Below, piece by piece: positions 1-4,806 of a stretch of 5,436 nucleotides of DNA. The notes below the pieces were generated by a model. That model worked only from the letters and a program-made list of their open reading frames with translations. It was not told the DNA's origin and ran no database searches. The position numbers were made by a program, and so were the translations under genes. The DNA lies in NCBI GenBank assembly GCA_016303265.1, contig JAEDLZ010000083.1, forward strand, positions 1-5,436. Reading direction: 5' to 3'. Position 1 is the first letter of the stretch, and every line of letters starts with the position of its first letter. This DNA is from Clostridiales bacterium. GTDB taxonomy: Bacteria; Bacillota; Clostridia; Monoglobales; Monoglobaceae.

Positions 1-61
1 AAACAGCGCCTTTTGCAGCATAACCGACACTTTGTGTGAATATATTAAATTTTTCTTCTGT

Positions 62-90
62 ATAATACCATATTTACCAAAAAAAATCAA
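62..90 (-). promoter_or_regulatory. Possible leftward promoter leading out of the window
   Basis: On the minus strand TTGATT (85-90, 4 of 6 to consensus -35) is followed after exactly 17 bases by TATTAT (62-67, 5 of 6 to consensus -10). The predicted start site is near 55. In DNA this AT-rich such matches can arise by chance, and no ribosome binding site is visible before the edge, so this is tentative. Confidence 0.3.
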
Positions 91-242
91 TTCATAAAAC
101 AAATAAAAAATTATAAAGACAAATGTTATTCTTATACAATTTTGCAAAAACAATGACTACACCGGGATTCTTGTTTTGATTTTTAAAATTAGCCAAACAT
201 TGAGTAAAGCCCTTGACTTATATCCGTTTTTACAAATTCTCC

Positions 243-293
243 ATATCGGCAATATATTCTGCCGCGTCCGCCCGCTTCACGCAATTCCGATAT
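243..293. repeat. Imperfect palindrome after the last feo gene
   Basis: ATATCGG at 243-249 is the reverse complement of CCGATAT at 287-293. Nested inside the left part is a second small stem, CGGCA (247-251) with TGCCG (260-264). It lies within 60 bases downstream of the stop of the Cys-rich protein gene (minus strand), where a terminator would be expected, but no run of T follows the stem on that strand. It could be a weak or Rho-dependent end, or a remnant of a dispersed repeat. Confidence 0.35.
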
Positions 294-299
294 ATGCGC

Positions 300-470
300 T
301 CACTTCCCGCCGTGACAGGAACCTTTCATTGCGCAGCTTTGGCAGCCGCAGCCGCAGGAGGATTTTCCCTGCCGTTTGCTCTTTACCATATAAACCACTA
401 TTGCCGCAATAGCCGCAATAAGTATCAAGCATATTATGATAGTTGAAATATTATTTGAAAGCCATGTCAT
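300..470 (-). CDS. FeoB-associated Cys-rich membrane protein
   Basis: This encodes a 56-residue protein with one N-terminal membrane helix (about residues 7-29), a basic stretch (KSKRQGK, 30-36) and a Cys-rich tail with Cys39, 41, 43, 46 and 52 followed by His53. That layout matches the small FeoB-associated Cys-rich membrane proteins commonly found 3' of feoB in Clostridia. The positive-inside rule puts the Cys tail in the cytoplasm, near the FeoB G domain. Its role is not settled; delivering or sensing Fe(II) for FeoB is a common proposal, and metal binding by the thiols is inference. The start at 470 is chosen because GGAGGAG (about 477-484) stands seven bases upstream. The frame is open to 692, but that extension reads through hairpin repeats. 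It is separated from feoB by a 222-bp repeat-filled gap, unusually long for this gene pair. Confidence 0.88.
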   Translation of the reverse strand: MTWLSNNISTIIICLILIAAIAAIVVYMVKSKRQGKSSCGCGCQSCAMKGSCHGGK

Positions 471-495
471 AATAATCTCCTCCTTTGGGATTTCA

Positions 496-672
496 GGCGG
501 AGCAAGCCCCGCCCCTATGATATAATTAACCGCATTAAATTCATTTGTTTCGTGACGATGTGGGCATCGTCCCCTACGATAATGATTTATAATGCGGCTG
601 AGATTGAGATGTTCGGCATATTCGCTCGGCAAAGGTGAAGCGGAACGCTTCCGGGCGGAGCAAGCCCCGCCC
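496..672. repeat. Mosaic of GC-rich hairpin repeats between feoB and the Cys-rich gene
   Basis: The gap between two feo genes is packed with structured repeats. An identical 19-base unit GGCGGAGCAAGCCCCGCCC occurs in direct orientation at 496-514 and 654-672, and each copy can fold on itself (GGCGG with CCGCC). Between them lie a perfect hairpin GAAGCG-GAA-CGCTTC (637-651), a tandem TGAGAT pair (599-610) and a larger imperfect inverted repeat (530-597). The direct copies at both ends make it look like a composite insertion or an assembly of REP/MITE-like units. It carries no coding signal of its own. In the feo mRNA it would form stable stems that could affect stability or expression of the downstream gene. 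Confidence 0.7.
530..597. repeat. MITE-like inverted repeat with a perfect 7-bp hairpin at its tip
   Basis: The arms 530-545 (starting CCGCATTA) and 581-597 (ending TAATGCGG) are near reverse complements, differing by one inserted base and a small mismatch. At the centre GACGATG (554-560) and CATCGTC (565-571) pair perfectly across a TGGG loop, followed by CCCCTACG. From memory, the GACGATG-TGGG-CATCGTC core followed by CCCCTAC resembles a dispersed intergenic repeat of Clostridia genomes. This could not be searched here. Confidence 0.6.
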
Positions 673-692
673 ATGCACTTTTCAATTGCCAT

Positions 693-3197
693 TTATATCT
701 TTGAAGCGGCTTTACGTTCAAGCGTTCCCGCCTCTTTATACGGCTTAAACAGCATATAAACGATAAGTGCAAGCACAGCCAATGCAAAAATCAGACCGAT
801 TACATGAACATTTCCGCTAAACAGCAGTCCGAACTGATTTATCATAAGTGCTACGCTATATGCGAATACGCACTGATAACCTATGGCAAACCATGTCCAT
901 TTTGCGTTATTCATCTCACGCTTGATTGCGCCTATTGCCGCAAAACACGGTGCGCACAAAAGGTTAAATACAAGGAACGAATAACCCGTAACCGAGGTAA
1001 AGGCTCCGGCAAGATTTGCGTAAACCGTTCCCGATCCGCCGTAGAGAATACCCATCGTTCCGACAATGTTCTCCTTTGCCACAAGTCCGGTAATTGACGC
1101 AACCGCCGCCTGCCAATTTCCCCAGCCGAGGGGTCTAAATATCCACGCAATGGCTCCGCCTATTGCCGCAAGTATGCTTTGGTCAATCTGATCCTCCGAA
1201 AGCATTGTAAAGTGTCCGTCAACAAAACCGAAGTAAGTTGTGAACCAAACGACTATTGTGGAGAGAAGAATAATCGTTCCTGCCTTTTTGATAAAGGACC
1301 AGCCGCGCTCCCACATACTTCTTAAAACATTCATTACCGTAGGCATATGATAGCTCGGAAGCTCCATAACAAAGGGTGCAGGGTCGCCGGCAAAGGGCTT
1401 TGTCTTTTTAAGCATAATACCCGATATGATAATTGCCGCCATCCCTATGAAGTATGCCGAGGCTGCAACATAAGCCGAGCCGCCGAAAATAGCACCGGCA
1501 ATCATTGCAATAAAGGGGACCTTTGCGCCGCAGGGAATGAAGGTGGTTGTCATAATTGTCATCTTGCGGTCTCTGTCATTTTCAATGGTTCTTGACGCCA
1601 TAATACCCGGAACTCCGCAGCCCGTACCGATAAGCATGGGGATAAAGGATTTTCCCGAAAGTCCGAATTTTCTAAACACTCTGTCGAGCACAAAGGCAAT
1701 ACGCGCCATATATCCGCACGCCTCAAGGAACGCAAGCAACAGGAACAGTACAAGCATCTGCGGTACAAATCCCAAAACCGCTCCGACACCGGCAACGATA
1801 CCGTCAAGTATCAGTCCTTGGAGCCACTGGGCACAATTTATCGCATTTAATCCGTTTTCTACAAGTACCGGGATGCCCGGAACCCATACGCCGTAATCCG
1901 CAGGATCAGGCTCGGCGCAGTCATACGCTTCATAGACCTCTATTGCGCTAAGCAAATCGCCATAAGAAGCCGCTTTCTCCTCATCCGCCATCGTTTCCTC
2001 ATCAACAACCGTGTAGGTTACCTCATCTATATCCTTTGCACTTTCGGCAAATTCCGTAAGTGCAGCCTTTGCCGCCGATGCTTCAAAGTCCTCTGATTCC
2101 GTATCAAGTGCCGATTCCGTATCTTCTGTATCAATGCCGTTATCCGCCGCATATTCCATATATCCGTTTACAATCTGAGAAGCCTCGCCGAATTCGTCCG
2201 CCGCCTCGGTATAAGCAGAAGAACCTATTCCAAACAAGTGCCAGCCGTCGCCAAACAAGCCGTCGTTTGCCCAATCCGTAGCCATAGAGCCGATTGATAC
2301 CATGGATATGTAATAAACAAGGAACATAATAACCGCAAATATCGGAAGTCCCAGCCAGCGGTTTGTTACCACCTTATCAATCTTATCCGAGGTTGAAAGC
2401 TTACCGGTGCTCTTCTTTTTATAACAGCCCTTCATAAGCTGTGCAATATAGATATAGCGTTCGTTGGTTATGATGCTCTCCGCATCATCGTCAAGCTCGT
2501 CCTCTGCTGCTTTAATGTCTTTTTCAATATGCGCCATTGTCTCTTTTGAGATGTTAAGCGATTCCATCGCCTTTTGGTCACGCTCAAAAATTTTAATCGC
2601 ATACCAGCGTTGCTGTTCCTCGGGCATATCGTGGAGTACCGCTTCTTCAATATGTGCGATTGCGTGTTCCACAGTTCCCGAAAAAGTGTGCATGGGAACG
2701 GTTTTTCCGCTTTTTGCCGCCGAAACCGCCGCCTCTGCCGCTTCCTGTATGCCTGTTCCCTTTAGTGCTGATATTTCGACAATCTTGCAGCCAAGCTCCC
2801 GTGATAATTCGGCAATATTGATTTTGTCGCCATTCTTTCTCACAATGTCCATCATGTTTATTGCGATGACAACGGGAATACCAAGCTCCGTAAGCTGGGT
2901 GGTGAGATAGAGGTTTCTTTCAAGGTTCGTTCCGTCTACGATATTTAAAATTGCGTCGGGACGCTCACCGATAAGATAATTCCTCGCAACCACCTCTTCA
3001 AGGGTGTACGGGGACAGGGAATAAATACCGGGAAGATCGGTAATCGTAACTCCGTCGTGTTTTTTCAGCTTTCCTTCCTTCTTTTCAACGGTAACGCCCG
3101 GCCAGTTTCCCACAAACTGATTTGAACCGGTCAGCGCATTAAACAGCGTGGTTTTTCCGCTGTTCGGGTTACCCGCAAGTGCAATCTTCAAATTCAT
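693..3197 (-). CDS. feoB: Ferrous iron transporter FeoB, with acidic insert
   Basis: This 834-residue inner-membrane Fe(II) transporter is longer than the usual 700-780. The N-terminal G domain shows all five motifs: GNPNSGKT (9-16), Thr36 in GVTVEK, DLPG (54-57), NMMD (114-117) and SALKG (143-147). A linker helical domain (about 165-260) precedes membrane helix 1 (about 282-303). The transport core from about 455 carries the paired gate signatures of the family, GTGCGVPGI with Cys527 and FIPCGAKVPF with Cys556, plus Cys494 in EACGYMAR, and ends with hydrophobic helices up to about 818. Between helix 1 and the core lies an Asp/Glu-rich segment (about 328-436) that typical FeoB lacks. The ATG at 3197 has GAGGAA (3204-3209) upstream. 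It is the third gene of the operon; a possible operator and promoter stand in the 52-bp gap in front of it. Function is firm from the motifs; the role of the insert is unknown. Confidence 0.97.
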   Translation of the reverse strand: MNLKIALAGNPNSGKTTLFNALTGSNQFVGNWPGVTVEKKEGKLKKHDGVTITDLPGIYSLSPYTLEEVVARNYLIGERPDAILNIVDGTNLERNLYLTTQLTELGIPVVIAINMMDIVRKNGDKINIAELSRELGCKIVEISALKGTGIQEAAEAAVSAAKSGKTVPMHTFSGTVEHAIAHIEEAVLHDMPEEQQRWYAIKIFERDQKAMESLNISKETMAHIEKDIKAAEDELDDDAESIITNERYIYIAQLMKGCYKKKSTGKLSTSDKIDKVVTNRWLGLPIFAVIMFLVYYISMVSIGSMATDWANDGLFGDGWHLFGIGSSAYTEAADEFGEASQIVNGYMEYAADNGIDTEDTESALDTESEDFEASAAKAALTEFAESAKDIDEVTYTVVDEETMADEEKAASYGDLLSAIEVYEAYDCAEPDPADYGVWVPGIPVLVENGLNAINCAQWLQGLILDGIVAGVGAVLGFVPQMLVLFLLLAFLEACGYMARIAFVLDRVFRKFGLSGKSFIPMLIGTGCGVPGIMASRTIENDRDRKMTIMTTTFIPCGAKVPFIAMIAGAIFGGSAYVAASAYFIGMAAIIISGIMLKKTKPFAGDPAPFVMELPSYHMPTVMNVLRSMWERGWSFIKKAGTIILLSTIVVWFTTYFGFVDGHFTMLSEDQIDQSILAAIGGAIAWIFRPLGWGNWQAAVASITGLVAKENIVGTMGILYGGSGTVYANLAGAFTSVTGYSFLVFNLLCAPCFAAIGAIKREMNNAKWTWFAIGYQCVFAYSVALMINQFGLLFSGNVHVIGLIFALAVLALIVYMLFKPYKEAGTLERKAASKI

Positions 3198-3215
3198 TGT
3201 AAATTCCTCACTTTC

Positions 3216-3243
3216 ATATTAGTTACCACTAACTCAATGCCAA
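3216..3243 (-). promoter_or_regulatory. Possible internal promoter for feoB
   Basis: On the minus strand TTGGCA (3238-3243, 5 of 6 to -35) and TAATAT (3216-3221, 4 of 6 to -10) are 16 bases apart, between feoA2 and feoB. The predicted start near 3210 would leave only about 12 leader bases, with the GAGGAA ribosome binding site almost at the 5' end, which weakens the case. What makes it worth listing is that a repressor-like dyad occupies the spacer. Confidence 0.35.
3218..3233. promoter_or_regulatory. Operator-like dyad D, in front of feoB
   Basis: The sequence is ATTAG-TTACCA-CTAAC, which matches the GTTAG-N6-CTAAC dyads of the feo promoter in 9 of 10 arm bases and has the same spacing. It lies 21 bases upstream of the feoB start codon. 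As a DtxR-type repressor gene is adjacent to the operon, it is a plausible extra binding site giving feoB its own iron control or a transcription roadblock. Binding is inferred. Confidence 0.55.
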
Positions 3244-3249
3244 AAAATT

Positions 3250-3471
3250 TTACTCAACCTCAATCATTTCCGCGTCCGCCTTGCGAAGGGACAGCTCATA
3301 GCCGCGAACAGTTACCTCAACGGGGTCTCCCAGCGGCGCCACCTTACGAATATGCACATCCGTTCCCTTTGTAATGCCCATATCCATAATTCTGCGCTTT
3401 ACCGCACCTTCTCCGTGAAGTTTGACAACCTTAACCGTATCGCCGATTTTTGCCTGTCTTAATGTTTTCAT
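3250..3471 (-). CDS. feoA: Ferrous iron transport protein FeoA, canonical copy
   Basis: This encodes a 73-residue cytoplasmic SH3-like protein that acts with FeoB in Fe(II) uptake, probably by contacting FeoB. It has the full family pattern: AKIGDTVKVV near the start, VKRRIMDMGITKGTDV (24-39), then VAPLGDPVEVTVRGYELSLRK (about 44-64). The ATG at 3471 has a strong GGAGGA-type ribosome binding site (about 3479-3486). Only 21 bases separate it from feoA1 upstream, so the two are almost surely co-transcribed and may be partners. It is closer to the textbook FeoA pattern than its upstream neighbour. Confidence 0.95.
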   Translation of the reverse strand: MKTLRQAKIGDTVKVVKLHGEGAVKRRIMDMGITKGTDVHIRKVAPLGDPVEVTVRGYELSLRKADAEMIEVE

Positions 3472-3492
3472 TGATTTTCCTCCTTCAAAAAT

Positions 3493-3705
3493 TTATACCA
3501 TAATTTTTCGTGCCATTTCTTCGCTGATTGCAACACGAGCCTCTTTGACATTTACAATGACATTCCCCCCTAATGTACTGATTACCTTGACATTCCCTCC
3601 TACAACAAAACCGAGATTTTCAAGATGTTTTTTTACTTCCGGATTTCCTCCGATTTTTTTAATGGTGTTTTCTTCTCCTGCATCTGCAAGCGACAGCGGC
3701 ATCAT
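3493..3705 (-). CDS. feoA: FeoA-domain protein, divergent first copy
   Basis: This 70-residue protein is the first gene of the feo operon. It follows the FeoA/SH3-like pattern: a LADAGEENTIKKIGG opening strand, VKKHLENLGFVVGGNVKVIS (about 24-43), then a strand pair ending in the ARVAISEEMARKIMV tail. It lacks the RR pair and the APLGDPVEV segment of classical FeoA, having TLGGNVIVNV there instead. Tandem unlike FeoA proteins ahead of feoB are common in Firmicutes; the two may have separate roles at FeoB, but the sequence does not say which. GGAGGA (3711-3716) precedes two adjacent ATG codons (3705 and 3702); spacing is five or eight bases, so the start is uncertain by one residue. Confidence 0.9.
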   Translation of the reverse strand: MMPLSLADAGEENTIKKIGGNPEVKKHLENLGFVVGGNVKVISTLGGNVIVNVKEARVAISEEMARKIMV

Positions 3706-3721
3706 ATGTATCCTCCATTCC

Positions 3722-3737
3722 GTTAGCCATTGCTAAC
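3722..3737. promoter_or_regulatory. Operator-like dyad A, in the feo leader
   Basis: This is a perfect dyad GTTAGC-CATT-GCTAAC, equal to GTTAG-N6-CTAAC. It lies in the untranslated leader, five bases from the feoA1 ribosome binding site. A repressor bound here would act as a roadblock rather than block polymerase binding. The TTAG-type half-site is like that in DtxR/IdeR boxes, but the spacing differs from the classical 19-bp box. Confidence 0.65.
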
Positions 3738-3755
3738 CCATGCATCAAAAAATGT

Positions 3756-3773
3756 GGTTAGTATCCTCTAACC
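3756..3773. promoter_or_regulatory. Operator-like dyad B, just after the feo start site
   Basis: A perfect dyad GGTTAG-TATCCT-CTAACC, with the same N6 spacing as dyad A. It spans about +4 to +21 relative to the start site predicted near 3777. It is the most symmetrical copy and a likely main repressor site, by inference from the adjacent DtxR-family gene. Confidence 0.7.
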
Positions 3774-3780
3774 TCTATTG

Positions 3781-3800
3781 GTTAGTTTATCATAACTAAC
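3781..3800. promoter_or_regulatory. Operator-like dyad C, over the feo -10 box
   Basis: The sequence reads GTTAGTT-TATCAT-AACTAAC, a perfect 7-bp-arm dyad. It can also be read as GTTAG-N6-ATAAC (3781-3796), one base off the pattern of dyads A and B. It covers the -10 hexamer of the feo promoter (3784-3789), so binding here would exclude RNA polymerase. A further CTAA at 3800-3803 extends the half-site run. Confidence 0.65.
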
Positions 3801-3812
3801 TAATTTTGTCAA
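3784..3812 (-). promoter_or_regulatory. feo operon promoter
   Basis: On the minus strand a perfect TTGACA (3807-3812) is followed after 17 bases by TAAACT (3784-3789, 4 of 6 to consensus). The start site would be near 3777, giving a leader of about 72 bases before feoA1. The leader is filled mainly by dyads A and B, so there is no room for a known large riboswitch. The overlap with three dyads fits a promoter repressed when iron is plentiful. Confidence 0.75.
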
Positions 3813-3847
3813 CATTTTATTGGAAAAATTTTTATTTTTTATGTTTT

Positions 3848-3880
3848 GCTGTATCTGGCAATATTACATACAGCTTTTTT
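3848..3880 (+). other. Hairpin followed by T6 in the divergent intergenic region
   Basis: GCTGTAT (3848-3854) pairs perfectly with ATACAGC (3868-3874) across a 13-base loop, and TTTTTT follows (3875-3880). In shape it is a terminator for plus-strand transcription, but no plus-strand gene lies upstream. It may simply shield the regulator promoter from antisense transcription coming across the feo promoter. The stem is AT-containing and the loop large, so it would be weak. Confidence 0.35.
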
Positions 3881-3916
3881 GTGCATTTTTTAAAGATGAA
3901 AATAAAATTATGCAGT

Positions 3917-3945
3917 TTGACACACCTGATAAAGTGTGATATAAT
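3917..3945 (+). promoter_or_regulatory. Consensus sigma-A promoter of the DtxR-family gene
   Basis: Perfect TTGACA (3917-3922) and perfect TATAAT (3940-3945) hexamers stand exactly 17 bases apart, with a start site near 3952 and a leader of about 62 bases. No GTTAG-type dyad is present here. Instead the spacer has an inverted repeat CACAC (3921-3925) and GTGTG (3934-3938). A full consensus promoter implies strong expression unless something holds it down. Confidence 0.85.
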
Positions 3946-4013
3946 ACTTAAAAAAAGTGTGCAAGGGCATAAAATATTATACCTTTGCTTGTTGGACATG
4001 GAGTAGTTATACT

Positions 4014-4385
4014 ATGAAAATTAAAGAATCAGCGGAAAATTATCTTGAATCAATACTCATGATAAAAATTCAAAAGGGTTATGTGCGCAGTATTGATGTT
4101 GCAAATAAGCTTAATTTTACAAAGCCGAGCGTTTCGGTTGCAATGAAAAATCTTCGCGAAGACGGATATATCAGTATGGATCCGGACGGCGGTATTGCAC
4201 TTACCGAAAAAGGCCGTAAAATTGCCGAGAGCGTTTATGAACGGCACCGGATAATTGCAAAAGCTCTGATGGCTTTAGGGGTTGATGAGGATACCGCCTA
4301 CGAGGACAGCTGCAAAATCGAGCATGACATCAGCGAGCTTAGCTTTACAAAAATCAAAGAACATTTGGCAAAGCACTCAAAATAA
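4014..4385 (+). CDS. DtxR/MntR-family iron-dependent transcriptional repressor
   Basis: This encodes 123 residues: a winged helix-turn-helix (about 5-65, recognition helix around TKPSVSVAMKNL, 36-47) followed by the family's metal-binding dimerisation domain (about 68-120). The C-terminal SH3 domain of DtxR is absent, so its length is like MntR. Aligned by eye to Bacillus MntR and Corynebacterium DtxR, the ligand positions are Asn9, Glu12, His78, Cys100, Glu103 and His104. Cys100 is at the place of DtxR Cys102 (Glu99 in MntR), pointing to Fe(II) sensing. The DtxR ancillary-site residues Glu83 and His98 are Ala82 and Tyr96 here. It is divergent from the feo operon and probably represses it through the GTTAG-N6-CTAAC dyads. 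The ATG at 4014 is chosen because the family's N-terminus starts there, with GGAG at 4000-4003. An in-frame ATG at 3957 would add 19 unrelated residues. Confidence 0.93.
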   Translation: MKIKESAENYLESILMIKIQKGYVRSIDVANKLNFTKPSVSVAMKNLREDGYISMDPDGGIALTEKGRKIAESVYERHRIIAKALMALGVDEDTAYEDSCKIEHDISELSFTKIKEHLAKHSK

Positions 4386-4439
4386 GGGGCTGTAGCAAAA
4401 CGATTTTAAAAATCGGGATGACTACAGCCCCTTATTTTT
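4379..4439. terminator. Strong bidirectional terminator between convergent genes
   Basis: Bases 4379-4395 pair perfectly with 4422-4438 (17 bp). The core is AAGGGGCTGTAG with CTACAGCCCCTT, and the loop contains a smaller stem CGATTTT-A-AAAATCG. The stem ends in TTATTTTT on the plus strand, and the A-run on the left gives a T-tract on the minus strand. It therefore serves both the DtxR-family gene, whose stop codon lies inside the stem, and the convergent ribbon-helix-helix gene. Confidence 0.9.
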
Positions 4440-4476
4440 AGCGTTTTAAATTTACAAACAGAAGAGGTTGGTTAGG

Positions 4477-4650
4477 TTACTTATCTTTTCTTTTCGGGAG
4501 ATTTTCAATAGCATATTCACAACATTGAACTACAACTTGATTAAATGATATGTCTTGTTCCGACGCAAGTTTTGCTATTTTATCAATTAGTGCGTCGGGC
4601 ATTCTTATAGTCCTGTTTGAGCTTGAAGGTTTTTTTATTATAAAATCCAT
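4477..4650 (-). CDS. Small ribbon-helix-helix (Arc/CopG-type) DNA-binding protein
   Basis: This 57-codon gene starts MDFIIKKPSSSNR. A strand RTIRMPDALI (13-22) leads into helix A DKIAKLASEQD (23-33), a turn at ISFNQ (34-38) and helix B VVVQCCEYAIENL (39-51), ending in a basic tail PKRKDK. This is the Arc/CopG ribbon-helix-helix layout, in which a dimer's strand pair reads the major groove; the strand residues Arg13, Thr14 and Arg16 would be the contacts. The ATG at 4650 follows AAAGGCGG (4660-4667), a moderate ribosome binding site ten bases away. No toxin gene is next to it, so it is not evidently half of a toxin-antitoxin pair. It may regulate its own AT-rich upstream region or the divergent zinc-ribbon gene. 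The target is unknown. Confidence 0.8.
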   Translation of the reverse strand: MDFIIKKPSSSNRTIRMPDALIDKIAKLASEQDISFNQVVVQCCEYAIENLPKRKDK

Positions 4651-4719
4651 AATATTGTACCGCCTTTCTGTAATTATATTTTACTTTATTTTATAATTTA
4701 ATCATATATTCAAAATAAT

Positions 4720-4747
4720 AGTTAAAAATACAGTTAAAAAATAGTTT
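4720..4747. repeat. Phased AGTT repeats in the divergent AT-rich region
   Basis: AGTTAAAAAT (4720-4729) and AGTTAAAAAA (4732-4741) are near-identical and start 12 bases apart. A third AGTT begins at 4744, 12 bases on, close to one helical turn each time. They sit just upstream of the zinc-ribbon gene promoter. They could be an A-tract UP-like element or half-sites for the divergently encoded ribbon-helix-helix protein. The region is so AT-rich that chance is possible. Confidence 0.35.
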
Positions 4748-4764
4748 CAATTTTGGAGGATATG

Positions 4765-4773
4765 TGATATAAT
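4765..4773 (+). promoter_or_regulatory. Extended -10 promoter of the zinc-ribbon gene
   Basis: TGATATAAT is a perfect extended -10 element (TG-N-TATAAT, hexamer 4768-4773). The -35 position (4745-4750, TTTCAA) is poor, as is usual for extended -10 promoters. The start site would be near 4780, about 27 bases before the ATG at 4807. Confidence 0.65.
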
Positions 4774-4806
4774 AAAGAAAAAAATTATGAAATGGGGGAA
4801 TATAAG

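Larger units (their letters stand above)
1..299. other. AT-rich intergenic region, no supported gene
   Basis: I see no convincing gene here. Short open frames exist on both strands but lack a ribosome binding site and recognisable protein content. Roughly 30-240 is strongly AT-rich. On the minus strand a possible promoter (62-90) points out of the window, so a gene may begin just beyond the left edge. The GC-richer part at 240-299 directly follows the stop codon of the last feo gene and contains a palindromic segment (243-293). I found no hairpin followed by a clean T-tract, so the terminator of the feo operon is not identified. Confidence 0.5.

Noticed and set aside
1..90. Start of a minus-strand gene at the left edge
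   Set aside because: Two frames are open, but neither has a start codon with a ribosome binding site. Only the possible promoter was kept, at low confidence.
300..692. 130-residue version of the Cys-rich protein starting at 692
   Set aside because: The added N-terminus reads through the hairpin repeats, while the start at 470 has a strong ribosome binding site and gives the normal family length.
2464..2910. 148-codon open frame on the plus strand inside feoB
   Set aside because: It is Ser-rich antisense of the FeoB G and linker domains, with no ribosome binding site; the feoB reading is certain. The same holds for 1537-1896 and the other frames inside feoB.
3706..3777. Riboswitch in the feo leader
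   Set aside because: The leader is only about 72 bases, largely taken by two DNA dyads, and shows no known metal-riboswitch architecture.
3957..4385. 142-residue version of the DtxR-family regulator
   Set aside because: The extra residues are unlike the family N-terminus. The start at 4014 gives the expected MKIKESAENYLE opening and a usable ribosome binding site.
4477..4650. Antitoxin of a toxin-antitoxin pair
   Set aside because: No partner gene overlaps or adjoins it; the neighbours are the DtxR-family regulator and a zinc-ribbon membrane protein.
4755..4766. GGAGG followed by ATG-TGA as a minimal cistron
   Set aside because: It lies upstream of the predicted transcription start near 4780, so it would not be in the mRNA.
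4792..4806. Upstream ATG for the zinc-ribbon protein
   Set aside because: It overlaps the GGGGGAA ribosome binding site of the ATG at 4807, and the conserved MFC opening begins at 4807.
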